DNA from: Aphrocallistes beatrix
Taxonomy: Eukaryota; Porifera; Hexactinellida; Sceptrulophora; Aphrocallistidae
NCBI GenBank assembly: GCA_963281255.1
Contig: OY725501.1
Coordinates: forward strand, 2,147,674 to 2,211,673
Length of the DNA: 64,000 nt
Direction of reading: 5' to 3'
The notes under the pieces: generated by a model
What the model saw: the letters and a program-made list of their open reading frames with translations, nothing else
Databases searched by the model: none
Told to the model about the DNA's origin: nothing
Translations under genes and position numbers: made by a program
Shown: positions 23,856-34,874 of the stretch, piece by piece
How the letters are laid out: each line of letters opens with the position of its first letter
Position numbering within the stretch: the first letter of the stretch is position 1

Positions 23856-23929
23856 AATGTTCGTTACTGTGATTCTTAAAAATCGCTGGGGCCACTTATG
23901 CCTCTAGATCATAAGCGTAACGTTTTCAT

Positions 23930-24735
23930 TTTTTTCCAATGATGAGAGGGGGGGCGAGCGAGTGTTCAAATGGAGGGGGGCTGTAGGGTTTTATTTGGGG
24001 AGGGGCCTCCACAAATTTGGGGCTGACTCCCCAATTTATTAATTCTTTTGATTCGATTTGGGGGACCCTCCCCCCTATTTTCAATTTATTGATTCGATTT
24101 GAGAGGATTCCCTAAATTTTCGAATTTATGGATTTGATTTGGGGGGAGCCTAAATCAAATCCCCAATAATTATTTGGTTAAAGATGTAGAACCCTTTATA
24201 TTCTGGATGCCATATTCATGGTTTATCTTTCAGTTTCTGTTTTTAATAAATCTATCGGTGGCACCCATTTTTTAAGTACTATATGAAATCAGATTTGGTT
24301 ATTCAGCAGTGCATTGTAGTAGAAATATCCGAAATGATTATATTTTGAAGCGGTGAATAACGAAATTTAGTTAAAATACATATGCATCGATCTTAACAAC
24401 AGGAATATATGTGTCCTCACATTATTTTTGGAACAATTTAGGAGATGACTTAAAATTATTGGGCAATCGATTATCCCATTAAATTATCCAATTGTGGGAA
24501 CAAAATATAAATTCCTTGGTGGGGGGGACAGTGATATTTAAATCGATATTATTACTTTAAATCCACTTATATGATTTCTACTATATTAAAAATGTTGTTA
24601 ACAGCAAGTACTTTAACAACAATTTAATATTTTGACAACTATTGAATGAATATAATTTGCACGTACAATAACAGGACAATAAAGGAACTATCAGCTATAA
24701 TTGAAATAGTTGCAATTGACAAAAAATCAACCCAG
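23930..24735. other. G-rich then AT-rich non-coding stretch
   Basis: 23940-24160 is unusually rich in G or C runs, with repeated GATTTGGGGG-type blocks (about 24055, 24100 and 24135). No gene or terminal repeat pair was recognised. Confidence 0.35.
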
Positions 24736-24744
24736 TAAACCCAA

Positions 24745-24896
24745 TTTGTCTCCATCTTGATCATGAAGTCGCCATCCAGACGTCTCACAAAGTGAGTATC
24801 GTCTAGCACAGTGGGACTTATTTGAGCAATGCCTGTGCCAGACTATACTCACTCTGTGGAGTGTTTAGATGGCGACTGCATGATAAAGGTTGAGGC
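24745..24896. repeat. Hairpin repeat family P, copy
   Basis: AAGTCGCCATCCAGACGTCT and AAAGTGAGTATCGTCTAGCA are answered by GACTATACTCACTCTGTGGA and TTTAGATGGCGACTGCATGA, giving an imperfect long hairpin of about 150 nt. Confidence 0.7.
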
Positions 24897-25448
24897 AAAC
24901 TGGGGTATCTTTTTGATATTTTTTTTTACATGATGCAACCATTGATGAGTCATTATTACCTGATCAAGAAAATATCCATAGAAAGGTGTTGTAATGTCTA
25001 ATAAACATTTTGTTTCAAGTAACTAATCTCCATATCTTCATGTTTTCAAGTTAATCCACTTTTAACACCTTTCAAGGTGTGAGAATTATGGAATCGTTGA
25101 GGGAACCTTTTGGGCAACATAGCAAAGCATAATTATGCAAATTCAACATTTTATTTTATTTGATGAGTCATAAAATTGTCTTATGCACCTTTAGCATCAA
25201 AAAATTATAGAGGTTTGTCCTTCCATTTTGTCCTTTGGGGTAGGATTGAAAACCGTACACTTACGTGTACATCTCATATTCTCAAAGCACCTATTCTCAA
25301 AATTTCAGACCATAGTATCATATGGTTTGGCCAGGGGGAAAATCACCAAGAAAAAATATGAAAACAAACATATAGCCACTCATTTCAGAATTTGGCCACT
25401 ATACATAGTATAGTTGGCAAACTAAAAGAATATAGCCACTCATTTCAG

Positions 25449-25586
25449 AAGTTAACCAATCCAGACATCCCACAAATGCGCCGCGATATCAAGTGAGTAT
25501 CGTCTGCTGGGACTGATTTGAGCAATGCCTGTGCCAGACTATACTCACTTGGTATCGCGGCGCATTTGTGGGATGTCTAAATTGCG
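25449..25586. repeat. Hairpin repeat family P, best-preserved copy
   Basis: About 40-bp arms, CAGACATCCCACAAATGCGC continuing CGCGATATCAAGTGAGTA and the near-exact reverse complement, flank a loop of about 50 nt that contains TTTGAGCAATGCCTGTGCCA. The GC-rich stem stands out from the AT-rich surroundings. No coding capacity; most likely a very small MITE. Confidence 0.8.
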
Positions 25587-25932
25587 ACTTTGTGATAAAG
25601 GTGGCGGTAAACTGGGTTATCTTTATGATAGTTTTTACACACGCTGCAATCATTAATGAGTCATTCTCACTTGATCATGTAAATATTTATATCGAAGGTA
25701 TTGTGATTCCTGATAAACATTTCGATTTAAGTAACCTAATATCTATCTAGTGTCCAGGTTAAGTCGCTTTTAACAGCTACTCAAGGTGGGAAAATTATGA
25801 ATTTTTGAGGAAACGTTTTGAGGCAGCATAGGAGAACATAATTTTGTAAATTCGACATTTAAGATTTTTTCGAGGAGTCATCATCGCTTGACTAGAAATA
25901 TGTAACTATAAAAAGGTGTGTATATATATATA

Positions 25933-27320
25933 TCCTTACTATTATAACTCGATTAAGGTATATTTATATATATACAAGCGTGCTTCGCTTGCTTGCGCTG
26001 CGCGGCTTGCGTACACCGCGTGTCCGTAGAGTCACCCTGCGGCCGCCTGGAGTTACTCAATCTAAACTATTTTTGGAATTTTTTTCCCTTTATATATATA
26101 TTGGAAACAAAGGTCAACGAATAATTTTTCATATGGATCCGATCTTCGAAATCTACACTCCTGAAAACCCCATGTCAACCGTTGAATTCAAGTTTCTAGC
26201 ATATTTTTGAGATTTGTTTACTTTATGTATCTATTGTAAACAAAAGTAAACAAATAATTTATCATATCGATCTGAAAATATGATATTCGAAATCTACACC
26301 CCTAAAACCCCATGTCAACCGTTGGAAGCTAGTTTCTCGCTTATTTTTGTCATTTGTTTACTTTATGTATCTAATGTAAACAAAAGTAAACAAAAATTTA
26401 TCATATCGATCTGAAAATATGATATTCGAAATCTACACCCCTAAAAACCCCATGTGAAAATATGTATATAAAGGTGTGAAAATATACAAATATCCTTTTT
26501 AACTGCCATACACGATAATATATAATTGAGAGATTTATATAAGTTATTGCTTTGAAGTATTAATTACAATTACAGCCTACAATATTGTCGTATAATTATT
26601 TCTATTGTGAGATTGAAGCCGTACAGTATTGTATTATAGTATTGTATAGAAAAGGTGTGAAAAATTGTTTTCCATTTTTTTGCAGAGGTGTGAAAATTTC
26701 GCTTAGCTTTTCGAACTTGATTCATCATTTTACACCTACATGCCAATTTTCGTATTTCTACGACTTGCCAATTCTTCAATCAATTCGGACAAACAAAACA
26801 AAAAAAATCCTAGCATTTTAATATATAAGATATATATATATATATGCAACGAATTGATTGAAGAATCTGTCAGGCCCAGAAAGCTGATTTTTGCATGCGG
26901 GAGTCTTTTGGCTATGGCTCCAGTAAGTTCTGAGCTCAGACCAAAATATCTACTCATCATGGAATTATGACGTCATTGTCACATTTTTAAAAGTTAAGCA
27001 ATACAGTTATTCGAGCATAACTCAGCCAGTATAGGAGATAGAAGGCTGAAATTTTAATAGAATATGTATATTAATATACCTCACATATTACCTAACTATT
27101 ATCAAAAAATGATGACTCATCACTCTGTTATGATGTCATCATTACGCATCAAAATTTTTGTGATTTTTCGTGCGATATCGATTATAACAGTAGGACAGTC
27201 GTATTTAGAGATTTTATCTCCCTAATAATTAATCATTGTTACCCCAGGCGCCCAAAGGGCGCCTCCGGCGGACACAAAGTGTCCGCCAGCCGCGCAGCGC
27301 AAGCAAGCGAATCGCGCTTG
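25933..27320 (+). mobile_element. H1 Helitron-like repeat, interrupted by an F2 copy
   Basis: It starts TCCTTACTATTATAACTCG at 25933, is broken within its TA microsatellite by F2 (25975-26830), and resumes at GCAACGAATTGATTGAAGAA near 26847. It ends with the hairpin block and CGCGCTTG at 27320. Adding the two pieces gives a normal H1 of about 520 bp. One CRE is intact (about 26969); the second is mutated to TGATGTCA. Confidence 0.9.
25975..26830 (-). mobile_element. F2 Helitron-like repeat, copy 1
   Basis: Read on the - strand it begins TCTTATATATTAAAATGC and ends with the GC-rich hairpin block and GCACGCTTG. Inside are tandem copies of an approximately 140-bp unit (TTTGTTTACTTTATGTATCT recurs at about 26213 and 26353). 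The CGAATTGATTGAAGAA block and the hairpin block are shared with H1. Confidence 0.88.
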
Positions 27321-27323
27321 TTA

Positions 27324-28197
27324 TAATAAGACACTTTATTTAATGAGAATGGTGTACTTGAGGGTGATGTCCGTCAATGCGCCCATCTGAATGCATCACA
27401 GTTGCAACTGCTTCCTGGATTGCAGGTAAAATGAGATTTTCACCAATTGTATGTGGCTTACTAGATTTTGCAATTAGAAACGAAATGTTATAGGAAGCAA
27501 CCAATCCATCCATGTTTTGTCTATCTATTTTCCCAAAGATTCCGCCCTTCGTTTTCCGATTGTCTCTCAAACTAATGAAGAATTGCACATCTACTTTGTC
27601 ACTGTGGCGCGATTTCAGATAATCAATCATTCTTGATGGCTTCATACCATCATTAGAAAATACTTATTTGCACATCAAGCACATTGGGAGTTGTTCATTG
27701 AACGGAGATTTAACAAATCCGTATTTGATATAATCCGCACTATACTGTCTGCACTTCCTTTTAATATTCATTTCTTCTATCGAGTTTATCAATTCAATTC
27801 GATTTAGATTTGTACGTATTTATGTTGAAATTAAAGAGATCACTGACTAAGTTAACATTTGTTTGAAAAAACAAGATAATGGTTATTATTTCGATTAGGA
27901 AATCCATTGAGAAGTGTAACTATTGCTTTGGTCATCATTTTTAAGAATTGGCTGTTGTTAATTATCACCAATACAATAGTATTCGAGATTACCCTGTTAA
28001 TGGGTTTGATCCTTGAAATATTTGTTTGCACCCATTGCTAATGAACATTCATGGAATACGGCATCACTGTTTTGTCGTGAGGCTGTATCTTTGTTCTAAA
28101 ACCCGTAGCGCCCCCCCAGCGCTCCCTAGTTGCATAGCCGCCCCCCAACAAGCTCTCAGCGCCCCCCGGGGGATCTATGGCTCACTTTGAGAAACAC
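27324..28197 (-). mobile_element. Internally deleted hAT element (SCAND3/ZBED5-like lineage)
   Basis: The 5' end at 28180-28197 reads, in inverse, CAGTGTTTCTCAAAGTGAGC, the hAT end also seen at 51980. The 3' end is cut by the H1 copy ending at 27320. The interior holds one short ORF that joins the N-terminal and last residues of the transposase. A GC-rich stretch with AGCGCCCCCC motifs lies at 28110-28175. Confidence 0.75.
27340..27645 (-). pseudogene. hAT transposase fragment, deletion derivative
   Basis: The 101-residue frame begins MKPSRMIDYLKSRHSDKVDV, includes LVASYNISFLIAKSSKPHTI and GENLILPAIQEAVATV, the region after the BED finger in SCAND3/ZBED5-type hAT proteins, and then jumps to a HPQVHHSH tail. 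The same tail (HTQVHPSH) ends the C-terminal fragment at 52122, so the middle of the transposase has been deleted. No catalytic residues remain. Confidence 0.8.
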
Positions 28198-28704
28198 TGG
28201 TCTGGATTATTGAAACTGCAGTTAAGATTATAAGAATGACTTATAATACAATCCAAGGAAAACTACCCAAGTTGTCATGAACTGTCGTCTGTTGAAGAAA
28301 CGAGTGGTTTCTTCACAGAAGCATTACATCCTTTTAAAATATATTATTTGTTGGTAAAAAATGTTAAAGCAGATATTGTAATCTATTGGACAAGCCATTA
28401 TGCAAGTAGCACGGCCTCGTGTTATAATAGCGCCACTACAACAAGGATATGGAATACAGACACATTAATTTACCGCTCTTATTTACAAGTGCAGAGATAT
28501 GAGCATAGGCTGCCATCATATAAGGTACAGACATACTCAATCAAACTCCTAATCAATTCTTTCAATATACATTGCAGATAATGTGGATTACAATGTCATA
28601 ACTATTGATCGTATTAATTCCTTCAATGGCATGGGCATTATAGCATTACACCAAGTGGAATATTTCTAATCAATTAATCATTACCAATGTTTTCAATATT
28701 TCAA

Positions 28705-29490
28705 GAAGTGCTACTCTGTGTCGATTTTAACCACTATACATGATGGTGATGAATAACCTCTGGTCGCAAAGGTTGATAATTTTATTCATTGGGATGAGCA
28801 ATTTATTAGAACAAGCGCGCTTCGCTTGCTTGCGCTGCGCGGCTGGCAGACACTTCGTGTCCGCCGGAGGCTCCCTTCGGTCGCCTGGAGGTGACATTGG
28901 TTAATTATAAGGGAGATATCATCTCTAAATATGTCCATCTTAGTTTTAAAATCGATATCACTCGAAAAAACACCAAATTTGTCAATTTTTAAAATTTTGA
29001 TGAGTAATGATGACGTCATAGCAAAGTGATGAGTCATCATTTTTTGATGATAGTTGCATCATATGTGAGACGTGTTAGTATACAGATTCTATTAAAATTT
29101 CAGCCTTCTATCTCCTATAATGGCTGAGTTTTGCTCGAATAACTGTGTTGCTTAACTTTTAAAAATGTACAATGACGTCATAATTCCATGATGAGTCGAC
29201 ATTTTGCTCTGAACTCAGAACTTACTGGAGCCATAGCCAAAAGACTCCCACATGCCAAAAATCAGCTTTCTGCGCCCTGCAGTTTCTTCAATCAATTCGT
29301 TACAGATAGATATATATACACATTAATCGAGTTTTAATAGTAAGTATACTTCAACTATGACTAATTCGAATGTGTATATTCCGAATCTTAAATCAGACTT
29401 TTAATATATCTTAGAGTTTGATTGTACAAGTATTTACTACTATTTGTATGGGAAAAAATGAAGTGTTCAAATACCTTTGTCCGGTTAGTA
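28705..29490. mobile_element. Tc1-type non-autonomous element, interrupted by H1
   Basis: CATGATGGTGATGAATAACC to GGGATGAGCAATTTATTAGA on the left and TCAACTATGACTAATTCGAA to TTTGTCCGGTTAGTA on the right are collinear with the uninterrupted stretch at 57800-58075. The left end is truncated. Confidence 0.8.
28812..29344 (-). mobile_element. H1 Helitron-like repeat
   Basis: The copy is complete: hairpin block (CAAGCGCGCTTCGCTTGCTT) at the left, CTCGATTAATG and TTACTATTAAAAC (inverse) at the right. Comparison with the empty site near 57930 in the related Tc1 element shows insertion between A and T without a target duplication longer than one base. It carries two TGACGTCA-type sites, the first intact. 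Confidence 0.92.
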
Positions 29491-29754
29491 GTCAAGTCAA
29501 TATGATGCATGACCCTGAAAAAATTGCAAGAAATTGTTTTATTGCATTTTTCCGTTGTATTATGTCTTAGGAGTAACATACTAAAAGTTTACCGAAATCG
29601 GAATATCAGAAAGTGATTTGGCACGACCCCGTCGTTGACCCCGGACTATAAAATCGCCGGTTTTGAAAACTGAGATTTAACCTTTCAAATGATTGCAAAT
29701 CAGTTTTTATTATCATATTCGTGCTCAGCATCAAATTTCCAGCAATTTGATATA

Positions 29755-29909
29755 CAGTCGACTCTGTTTAATCGGGCCACTTTTGGCAGGACCGGAATAG
29801 CTCTCACACATAGAAGCTAATACAAAATATTTTCGGTTAATAGGGTCCTCCGCTTAATCGGGGCAAAATGTCCTCTGACCGATGTGGCCCTATTAAGCGG
29901 AGTCGACTG
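29755..29909. mobile_element. pogo/Tigger-type MITE, 155 bp
   Basis: CAGTCGACTCTGTTTAATCG at the left and its imperfect inverse TTAAGCGGAGTCGACTG at the right, with TA at 29753-29754 and 29910-29911. It interrupts the left arm of the 2.1-kb palindrome, whose right arm lacks it, so the empty site is present in the same window. Confidence 0.92.
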
Positions 29910-30236
29910 TATATATAAATATATTGACTACATTTTGAACAAAAGATTTTGGGCCCTCCCAAGCAACAACCTGCGATGTAAAAATTCCGATCTCCAAAAT
30001 TGGTGTAAACCATATCGAGTAACCCCTTGTTTTTCTCGGCTATGCCTGCTGAGTACGAATTTCTAATATAAATAGCTAAACGTTAGTTTTAAAATATTAT
30101 GGTTTGCGGCTGGTGGTATTCATGTATTTTTAACAGTAAACAGACTTAAATTTTTGTTTTGTCCCTTTAACTCCTATGAAATATAAGAATGGAAAATTTT
30201 GGTGGCATAGATGGATAAATAGATGAATTGATACGT

Positions 30237-30443
30237 TCACATTTCAATTTTATCCTCGGTTTCATCATCCGATGCAGTTCCTTCTTTCATATTGCCACAG
30301 TTGTCACCTTGGCATCGTCCGCATGCTTGGGAACAGTTGAGTCCTTCTTTTCTGCAGCTGCATCTGAGACTACTACAGCCTGTGGAACAGTTACAGTGGA
30401 TCATTTTCAGGAGTGCTTCGGGTGCAGGGTTACTGTCCAACAT
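30237..30443 (-). pseudogene. Inverted duplicate of the cysteine-rich CXC tail
   Basis: It encodes the same tail as 31260-31466: APEALLKMIHCNCSTGCSSL then RCSCRKEGLNCSQACGRCQG. It is the left arm of the palindrome and lacks the upstream nuclease-like region on its own strand, so it is a partial copy. Confidence 0.8.
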
Positions 30444-30544
30444 GACTGGGATTAGGTTGTTATCTTAGCAGTTCCATCCCCATTCGTTGACCTCCATACC
30501 TTCAGCCATGCCCATCCACATCATCACCTGGAAGTAATAAGGAG

Positions 30545-31466
30545 GATTCCCTTTCCAATCAAGCTAACAAACAGGCCCTCATCCGTCTTATTTCTGAACG
30601 TATGAGAGAAAGAGGGTGCCATTTAATACAGGCTGAGGAGGATGCCGATGTTGACATTGTAAAGGCAGCAGTATTAATGGCATCCTTAAAGACAACAACT
30701 CTCATAGGCGAGGATACGGATCTCTTGGTTCTGTTGCTGCATTACACTCCTAACAACAATGCAAAGAAGATATACTTCCACTCGGAAAGGGAAACCAATC
30801 GTAGTGTATGACATTAAGGTGATAAGCAGGTGCTTGGGGACGAAATCTGCCATAGCCTGCTTTTTCTGCATGCATTCACCGGATGTGACACCACTTCCAG
30901 CATTTTCGGCCTCGGAAAGAAGTCTGTTCTGTACATGTTCAAAGAGGATCCCATCTTAAAAAGCTATGCTAGAGTGTTTTCTGCACCAAACCAAAGACCC
31001 AGTTGTGATAGAAAGCACTGGTTATAAAGTCATGATCGCGTTGTTCAATGCAAAACATGGTGACCGTCTTTGCGACTTGAGATACACTTTCCTCTGCAAA
31101 AGCTTCGTTACACCCGAAAAAATGCCACCCACAGCCTCCGCCACGAAATTTCCCTCTCTGAGGTGCTATTTCCAAGTGATGATGTGGATAGGCATGGCTG
31201 AAGGTATGGAGGTCAACGAATGGGGATGGAACTGCTAAGATAACAACCTAATCCCAGTCATGTTGGACAGTAACCCTGCACCCGAAGCACTCCTGAAAAT
31301 GATCCACTGTAACTGTTCCACAGGCTGTAGTAGTCTCAGATGCAGCTGCAGAAAAGAAGGACTCAACTGTTCCCAAGCATGCGGACGATGCCAAGGTGAC
31401 AACTGTGGCAATATGAAAGAAGGAACTGCATCGGATGATGAAACCGAGGATGAAATTGAAATGTGA
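30545..31466 (+). pseudogene. XPG/PIN-like nuclease protein with C-terminal CXC cysteine cluster, frameshifted
   Basis: In order on the + strand: RGCHLIQAEEDADVDIVKAA and LIGEDTDLLVLLLHYTPNN, an acidic pattern (ADxD...GEDTDLLVL) like the active site of XPG/PIN nucleases; HAFTGCDTTSSIFGLGKKSV; DRLCDLRYTFLCKSFVTPEK; and a tail with Cys in CNCSTGCSSLRCSCRKEG and CGRCQGDNC, like tesmin/TSO1 CXC motifs. Frames change near 30810 and 30960. Proteins of this arrangement are common, repetitive and unannotated in invertebrates; a link to Academ-type transposons, which carry an XPG-like nuclease, is a possibility only. Neither the N-terminal part nor a recognised transposase domain is present. Confidence 0.65.
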
Positions 31467-31842
31467 ACGTATCAATTCATCTATTTATCCATCTATGCCA
31501 CCAAAATTTTCCATTCTTATATTTCATAGGAGTTAAAGGGACAAAACAAAAATTTAAGAGTCTGTTTACTGTTAAAAATACATGAATACCACCAGCCGCA
31601 AACCATAATATTTTAAAACTAACATTTAGACTATTTATATTAGAAATTCGTACTCAGCAGGCATAGCCGAGAAAAACAAGGGGTCACTCGATATGGTTTA
31701 CACCAATTTTGGAGATCGGAATTTTTACATCCCAGGTTGTTGCTAGGGAGGGCCCAAAATCTTTTGTTCAAAATGTAGTCAATATATATATATATCAAAT
31801 TGCCGGAAATTTGATGCTGAGCACGAATATGATGATAACCAC

Positions 31843-31949
31843 ATGCCAAAAATCAGCTTTCTGTCCCTGGCAGTTTCTTTAACAAATTCGTTACAGATAT
31901 ATATATATATATATATATATAAACATTAATTGAGTTTAAATAATAAGGA
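31843..31949 (-). mobile_element. H1 fragment, TC-end portion
   Basis: CCAAAAATCAGCTTTCTGTC through the TA microsatellite to GTTTAAATAATAAGGA is the TC-end fifth of H1 on the - strand. A 12-bp palindrome CAAGCGCGCTTG, the outermost 3' tip of H1, follows at 31950-31961. Confidence 0.8.
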
Positions 31950-31965
31950 CAAGCGCGCTTGTATA

Positions 31966-32509
31966 TCCTTACTATTAAAACTTGATTAATGTTTGTTTGT
32001 TTGTGTATATCTATATATCTTTGTAACGAATTGATTGAAGAAACTGCCAAGCACAGAAAGCTGATTTTTTGCATGTGGGAGTCTTTTGGCTATGGCTCCA
32101 TTAAGTTCTGAGCTCAGATGAAAATGTTGACTCATCATGGAATTATGACGTCACTGTCACTTTTTTATAATTATAAAATTCTGTTTTTCGACCATAACTC
32201 AGCCATTTTAGGTGATCGGCTGAAATTTTAATAGAATGTGTATATTAATATACCTCACATATGATGCAACAATCATAAAAAATGATGACTCATCACTTTG
32301 TCATGACGTCATCATTACATATCAAAATTTTAAAAAATGATAAATTTTGTGATTCTTCGTGCGATATCGATTATAACAGTAGGACAGACGTATTTAGAGA
32401 TGCTATCTCCCTTATAATTAATCAATGTGACCCCAGGTTCCCGCAGGGCGCCTCCGGCGGACACAAAGTGTCCGCCAGCCCCGCAGCGCAAGCAAGCGAA
32501 GCGCGCTTG
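31966..32509 (+). mobile_element. H1 Helitron-like repeat, complete
   Basis: It starts TCCTTACTATTAAAACTTG and ends with GGCGGACAC-AAA-GTGTCCGCC and GCGCGCTTG. Both CRE octamers (about 32147 and 32304) and a TGACTCA site (about 32286) are intact. It lies between two TC-end fragments of H1 in the opposite orientation (31843-31949 and 32516-32551). Confidence 0.92.
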
Positions 32510-32515
32510 TATATA

Positions 32516-32551
32516 AATAAACATTAATCGAATTTAAATACATAGTAAGGA
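32516..32551 (-). mobile_element. H1 TC-end fragment
   Basis: ACATTAATCGAATTTAAATA followed by GTAAGGA is the H1 TC end on the - strand. Confidence 0.65.
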
Positions 32552-32945
32552 TAAATAGTATCTCAATATGCCTCTGCCAACATACATAGACCGACCATAG
32601 AATGTTGCAAACGATATAGTTAGTGTTAGATTGTCAACGCAATAATCCGATTAGGCAGCTCAGAAATGGAGAATTTAAAACACTACATTTCTGCATTTTT
32701 TTTCCAAATATCGCTAAAATTATAAGAAATATCGTGTGCTAATCTATAATATCTACTTTTAAATGGATTAGAAAATGTCAAAGTTTCCGGATTTTTTAAA
32801 TTTTGTCCGGCCCGATGGCCTGGCCTGTTGAGTATATTTTTGGAAGGTTCCACGAATTAGATTGTAGCACATTTTTGGTATGTCACTCTAGAGTTATTTG
32901 TGGGTAGAAAACAATTGGAATATATTATTTTGCAATTTGTTTTAG

Positions 32946-33397
32946 GTTAAACCATAGCCTACTCTATATAAGGCTGGTATCAACCTCAAAAATTTGGACT
33001 AGGGATGAAGTAATGGTGGGAATTATTAGTAGTCCACAACTATTTAGTATGAAAATATTGACGAAGATTAAGAGATCGAGAGTAGAATACGAGCTAAAGG
33101 ATAGAAAGAGATGCAAGCGAGCTATCACGGACATCTATTTTACTGTTATTTTCAACATGAGTTTGTTACAAATGAAACAAAAATATTGTTGTTCTGAATG
33201 ATATCGAAATTAATAAAGTTGAATTCAATTACATTGCTAGATTTGGAGGAGATAATACCAGAAAATGAGAGCCTTAAGGACATTAAATTGTTTATAAGAT
33301 AAGCAGATAGATTATTAAGAATTTAAATTCCTATCCTCTACTTCATCCATGGTACATTTGATACCAGGCCTTACATAGAGTAGGCTATGGTTAAACT
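32946..33397. mobile_element. Family M MITE, complete copy
   Basis: About 70-bp imperfect inverted ends: AACCATAGCCTACTCTATAT to GGACTAGGGATGAAG at the left, CTTCATCCATGG to ATAGAGTAGGCTATGGTT at the right. This copy defines family M. The 62-codon frame inside has no recognisable domain. Confidence 0.8.
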
Positions 33398-33520
33398 AAT
33401 TTTGATCATAGAAATTGAGCGGACTATCAAGTGTTTAGGCACTTTCTTATTTTTCGATGTAAATGTATGTATTTACAAATTGTAACCGGAATAAATTAAC
33501 TTGAAATGAACCTAGTTTAA

Positions 33521-33560
33521 TCCTTACTATTAAAACTCGATTAATGTGTATATGTTATGG
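33521..33560 (+). mobile_element. H1 TC-end fragment
   Basis: TCCTTACTATTAAAACTCG then ATTAATGTGTATATG, after which similarity stops. A hairpin-end fragment in the other orientation (CAAGCGCGCTTCGCTTGCTT) lies at 33715-33738 beside a GATA microsatellite. Confidence 0.75.
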
Positions 33561-33735
33561 AAGTGTAAATAGGCCAGATTTTGAAAAGTTTGGTCCAGCC
33601 AAAGCTTTGGCCGGTACAACGTTTTGGCTGGTCCGAAATGTTGAGTTTACTTAACATTGACGGAATCATGGGTTGACAATAAATGATACTAACCAGTGTA
33701 GATTTAATTCTAAACAAGCGCGCTTCGCTTGCTTG

Positions 33736-33738
<3 letters not shown>

Positions 33739-33767
<29 letters not shown>

Positions 33768-33819
33768 AGATATATAGATATATATATAGATATAGATAGA
33801 TAGATAGATAGATAGATGA
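33739..33819. repeat. TA/GATA microsatellite
   Basis: Uninterrupted TATA then GATATA and (GATA)n repeats; it resumes at 34147-34172 on the other side of the MITE inserted in it. Confidence 0.9.
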
Positions 33820-34146
33820 TGGGATACAGACAATTCGTGACATTACAATTCGTGACATTACAATTCGTGACACAATTCGTGACATTACAATTCGTGACAT
33901 TGCTATTCGTGACTATTCAACATAGAATTGATGAATTCAATGTTAGAATGTGAGAATGAATTTCTCTCTCGGGAAGTAATTCTTTTAGTTGTCATTGTCT
34001 CTCATCTTTAATTAATCAATAAACAAGTTGAATGAAACACTTTAATCTCAACTAATGATTGTTTACACGACTACAAGAATGTCACGAATTGTAATGTCAC
34101 GAATTGTATGTCACGAATTGTAATGTCACGAATTGTCTGTATCCCA
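33820..34146. mobile_element. Palindromic MITE with ACAATTCGTGACATT subrepeats
   Basis: TGGGATACAGACAATTCGTG begins the left arm, which carries five tandem ACAATTCGTGACATT units. The right arm has the inverse units and ends GACAATTCGT-inverse plus CTGTATCCCA. TAGATGA follows at 34147 and precedes 33820, a likely 7-bp target duplication within the GATA array. Confidence 0.8.
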
Positions 34147-34874
34147 TAGATGATAGATAGATAGATAGATATACAGGGTGACCCATAAGTTCTGTTACAG
34201 GCTTCATTAGGTATAAAAATTTTTATACTCAAACAATCTTAGTTATTATGGTCCTTAGAGATTGTAATTCGAATATTTTCAATGATTTTAAAATATTTTT
34301 CGATTCTATGACATGTGTTTTGTATGGTGAGTTTTGAGAAAAAAAAAGTGTCCAGGTCCGCAGCGAAAATCGTGAATCAGGGCGCACTGCTTTTCAAGTT
34401 ATTTTCCTAGAGTCTTCAAATTCTAGGAAATATTAGCTCACACATTTTCCTCGAACACTCTAAATTTGTAGAGATATAAGATGTTCAGATCAGTGCATTT
34501 TGAAGACCAATTGGATCAGATTTTTTGGTGATGTGAAAAAAGTGCCATTTGGGGAATTTTGCAAAATGTACCTAATTTGAACTGCGACTGAATAACTTTT
34601 TCTCGTTTCTGATAACGAATTCAGTGGATTTGTAAAATATTTCTATGGCGAATGAAAGGTACCTGGTGCTAAATCGTCATGGGACATCGATTATGAAGAC
34701 ATCTTTTATAGCAGTGGGCCCTGATTCACGATTTTCGCTGCCGACCAGGACCCGCTTTTTTTCTCTCAAAACTCACCATACAAAACACATTCCTAAGTCA
34801 TAGAATCGAAAAATCTTTTAAAATCATTGAAAATATTCGAATTACAGTCTCTAAGGACCATAATAACTAAGATC

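Larger units (their letters stand above)
29716..31835. mobile_element. 2.1-kb palindrome enclosing an XPG/CXC-type coding fragment
   Basis: The left arm (about 29716-30530) and right arm (about 31168-31835) are near-identical reverse complements. The left arm additionally contains a pogo-like MITE. The unique centre of about 640 bp is coding. Each arm contains the same 68-residue cysteine-rich tail, in opposite orientation, differing by a single residue near its end. The outer right side is cut by an H1 copy. It may be an element with long inverted repeats or a secondary inverted duplication. Confidence 0.85.

Noticed and set aside
28786..29040. 60-85-codon ORF shared by several H1 copies (MTSSLLIKILKIDKFG-type)
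   Set aside because: The frame recurs because the copies share ancestry. It is broken in others (61736-62294, 57403-59438), runs through the hairpin block, and has no recognisable domain.
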